DNA of 20,485 nucleotides. Origin: Planoprotostelium fungivorum (lineage: Eukaryota > Evosea > Variosea > Cavosteliida > Cavosteliaceae). Shown in pieces: positions 18,355 to 20,485 of the stretch. Position 1 is the stretch's first letter. Every line of letters starts with the position of its first letter. The stretch spans positions 1-20,485 of the forward strand of contig MDYQ01000331.1 in the NCBI GenBank assembly GCA_003024175.1. The letters are read 5' to 3'. The notes beneath the pieces were generated by a model. The model saw nothing but the letters and a program-made list of their open reading frames with translations. It ran no database searches and was not told the DNA's origin. Made by a program: the position numbers and the translations under genes.

Positions 18355-20092
18355 TTATTCGGACACGCTCTTTCTGATGGACAAGACGATGGGAAGATGA
18401 GGATGAAACAAGAACGGGACAGACTGTCCAGAGAAGACGCTCTTGTTCGTCCACACGGAGGGTGACTTGTGCTGACTCTTACTCAGACAACACAATCTCA
18501 TCGCCTCCGTCATCTCCGCTCGAATATAAGCCAGGACAGCCCTGCGACACGTTCAATCCTTTTCTCTTCTCCTTCTCACTTTTTGTTGTTCGAATTACAA
18601 GAGTAGCTGTTGAACCTCTTCATCTGAATGTCTCCTGCCTTGTCATCAGACGAGAAGAGAAGAACGAATACGAACCATTGGACAGATCGAAGGAGATGAT
18701 GACGGCGATGAGGATGAGACCGTGTCGATCAGATGGAGGGAGGTAGAACGCGTTCATGGACAGAGTCGCATGCGATCCGATGACCTCTAAGATGTCCAGT
18801 TCGTAGTCCACGAGACGAAGCCCTTTCATCTGTGGTGTCGTGTGGATCATGCGTTGTAGATACCTCTCTGCATTGAAACAATCGTGCCCGTCAATCTGTC
18901 TCCATTCAATCGACCATTTATTCTATTTTATTCTATTTCGTATCTATCATTTTATTCTATTTTATTGTTGATGCTCACCCCGAATGCATTGGGATGGGTC
19001 CTTTGGTTGACTTCTAACAGTGTCACTTGATTCAGATCGCCCGGTTGAGTGCACGACCAGCTCATCTGCATCTTGCCCTGAGACATGTCTAAAGACCAAT
19101 CCGTCTCATCGAAATCGTATTGTCTCTCCCTCTGTTCTCTTCCCGTGTGGTCTTCAGCTCTGTGCATGCGAAGACAGTGGACGGCCGAGCCGGTGTTGAT
19201 GAGCATGATGTTGGGAGAGATGAAATTTAGACGGGGATCGAAAGAGGGGAAGGGGTCTTGACAAGGATAACGTAGGTGGATGCAGTCGAGGGGATCGTAG
19301 CCGTCGTTCTTCACATGTCCAAAGAGGATGATGGGAGATGGGACGATGGTGATGTGATGGTCTTCTGATGTGGAACGGTCGTCTTCTCGGACGTTGTGGC
19401 AGCCGTGGATGACTGGGAGGGGTCAAGGATGAGTGGAATGAGAGAGGAAAAGAGGGAAAGATACGGAAGAGATTCTGTTCGGCGTCCTCCTGAGGAGTCA
19501 TAAGTCGATGAAGACGTTCAATGTATGTGGATGGACATCTTAAGATGGATATGTAAGATGGAGATGATCGTGTGAGAAATCTTCTCACCATGATTGTAAG
19601 TCGTAATCCTGAACCGTGTCGTGTGGAGATGGCTGCTCCCCCGAACAATGGATGTTCTGATATCTTCTTCGATTTGTTCTTCAATTTGAATGACCATATT
19701 TGTAGGAAGTAATGTTGTTCTTCTTCAGAGAAGAAATGGTGAGCTCCAGAGTTGTCGGTGGTTGAGCTGTATGAGACTGCAATCGAGCGTCAATGATCGG
19801 TGAGAAGGTGGGGACTCACTCAGATGGTTTCCATCTCTCGTGAACCCTAGGATGATACATGTTCTGAGTTCTCCTCTATCGTCAATGATCTCATCCAGGG
19901 ACGCGATGGCGTGTGGAGGGGCCGTCTCGAAGAAATTAGACTTCAGAGAATTCTCCATCTTGATGTTGATCAGAGATACGGCCAATCATACACTGATTCT
20001 CGATCGATCACCTTTGAAGAGTATATCATGTTCGGTCTATGACCACGTAGGCGTGCATACTCTAATTTGTGGATCACATTCCTGGACGGCAT
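18355..20092 (-). CDS. DCAF15: DCAF15, CRL4 ubiquitin-ligase substrate receptor
   Basis: DCAF15 docks substrates on the DDB1-CUL4 ubiquitin ligase; the human protein is the target of aryl-sulfonamide degraders. Eight exons (20012-20092, 19820-19958, 19589-19776, 19465-19489, 18979-19412, 18676-18865, 18599-18623, 18355-18541) give 422 residues, against 600 in human. Matching points in order: IHKLEYARLRG, SLDEIIDDRG, ILGFTRDGNHLISYSS, HYFLQIWSF, LRLTIMEDAEQNLFLIHG, YPCQDPFPSFDPRLNF and IMLINTGSAVHCL (human has YPFPTFQPAF and VVLLNTSYSLVA), then LVDYELDILEV (human SDYDIVILEV), and a C-terminal SVPFLFHPHLPIVLSI. The missing length corresponds to the long disordered middle of the human protein. 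I chose the ATG at 20092, with no upstream frame in the short spacer. AATAAA (18354-18359) overlaps the stop. Confidence 0.85.
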
Positions 20093-20106
20093 GCTGCCTG
20101 TTTGAA

Positions 20107-20128
20107 GGCGGGAAATTTGGCGGCAAAA
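20107..20128 (-). promoter_or_regulatory. Tandem E2F-like sites upstream of DCAF15
   Basis: On the minus strand the sequence reads TTTTGCCGCCAAA immediately followed by TTTCCCGCC: two abutting matches to the E2F/DP consensus TTTSSCGC. They lie 15-36 bp upstream of the DCAF15 ATG, in the 104-bp spacer after the next gene's stop. The position suggests cell-cycle (G1/S) control of DCAF15. That is inference from motif and position only. Confidence 0.6.
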
Positions 20129-20196
20129 AGAAGTGTACCTTTCATTCCACGAATGACATCACCATCTCATCCGTATGTTCATCATCCTCTCCTTCT

Positions 20197-20485
20197 TTAT
20201 TGGACATCCACTAAACCCAGCATGAAGTCCACGATGGATCGAATGACCTCCGGATACAAAATCAGATCGTGTCCCATCTCAAAAGGTTGCAATATGGCCG
20301 TAGGCATCAATTTAAGAGCTTCTTTGGCGATACTGAACGGAACGGTGTCGTCTTGAGTTCCCATCGCGATGAAGATAGACTCTTTCGTCCTTCGCTTGTT
20401 CTCTCCCACTCTTCTCCACATGTCATGTTGATCGAAGATAGGACAGTTTTGGAAACTGCAGTCACCTCAGCAGTTGAAGATGATG
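20197..20485 (-). CDS. Alpha/beta hydrolase, C-terminal part (cut by window end)
   Basis: The frame from about 20458 down to the stop at 20197 reads IFDQHDMWRRVG, then SIFIAMGTQDDTVPFSIAKE, FEMGHDLILYPEV and RSIVDFMLG. The strand-turn carrying GTQDD is the place of the catalytic Asp, and MGH supplies the catalytic His of the alpha/beta hydrolase fold. This end resembles monoacylglycerol lipase and serine-aminopeptidase type hydrolases. The nucleophile and N-terminal half lie beyond the window, so substrate cannot be given. An exon boundary probably falls between 20459 and the end. AATAAA (20196-20201) overlaps the stop codon. Confidence 0.7.

Noticed and set aside
1-20485. Mobile elements, viral fossils, CRISPR arrays, rRNA or tRNA genes
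   Set aside because: I saw no transposase, reverse transcriptase, capsid, long terminal or regularly spaced repeats, and no rRNA or complete tRNA in the window.

Overview
This is the left end of a eukaryotic chromosome. The first 121 bases are a terminal array of CCCTAAA, the C-rich strand of a TTTAGGG telomere, reading inward as expected. After about 1.8 kb of gene-free subtelomere the window becomes gene-dense: eight genes I can assign to a family with fair to high confidence, one secreted protein recognised by architecture only, one unidentified small reading frame, and one gene cut by the window end. The genes carry about 68 very short introns, mostly 36-57 nt, with GTGAG/GTGAC/GTAAG donors and CAG/TAG/AAG acceptors. 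No continuous reading frame covers a whole gene. I rebuilt the exons by hand from family conservation, splice sites and phase, and checked that coding lengths divide by three for every gene I summed. TTTAGGG repeats, tiny introns, MIP, PEX11-like, DCAF15, beta-mannosidase and NEK kinase genes point to a free-living protist. Amoebozoa is a guess; the sequence alone does not settle it.

Layout: telomere (1-121); subtelomere with two interstitial telomere fragments, an 18-bp minisatellite and a perfect hairpin (122-1879); mitochondrial intermediate peptidase (minus, 1880-4547); PEX11-like peroxin (plus, 4573-5471), head to head with it about 25 bp away; a spacer; a small unidentified reading frame (minus, 5853-6182); a six-blade kelch / NEK-type kinase fusion (plus, 6287-8732); mitochondrial proline dehydrogenase (minus, 8830-11125); a cysteine-rich GPI-anchor-type surface protein (plus, 11620-12504); a thioredoxin-fold, peroxiredoxin-like protein (plus, 12607-13569); a 4CXXC-type zinc-finger protein (minus, 13636-14612); an unassigned 0.47 kb; secreted beta-mannosidase (minus, 15086-18240); DCAF15 (minus, 18355-20092); and the 3' part of an alpha/beta hydrolase (minus, 20197 to the window end).

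There is no operon logic, but the packing is tight. Convergent genes are 66-97 bp apart and divergent starts can be tens of bases apart. In five of ten genes the stop codon TAA is followed by A, and in four of those it lies inside an AATAAA hexamer, implying very short 3' UTRs. Two products are mitochondrial (presequence processing, proline oxidation), one is probably peroxisomal, one is a CRL4 ubiquitin-ligase receptor, and two are secretory. The points most worth checking are the kelch-NEK kinase fusion, the compact DCAF15 with a tandem E2F-like site just upstream, the stop codon/poly(A) overlap, and the short in-frame introns that can be read through.
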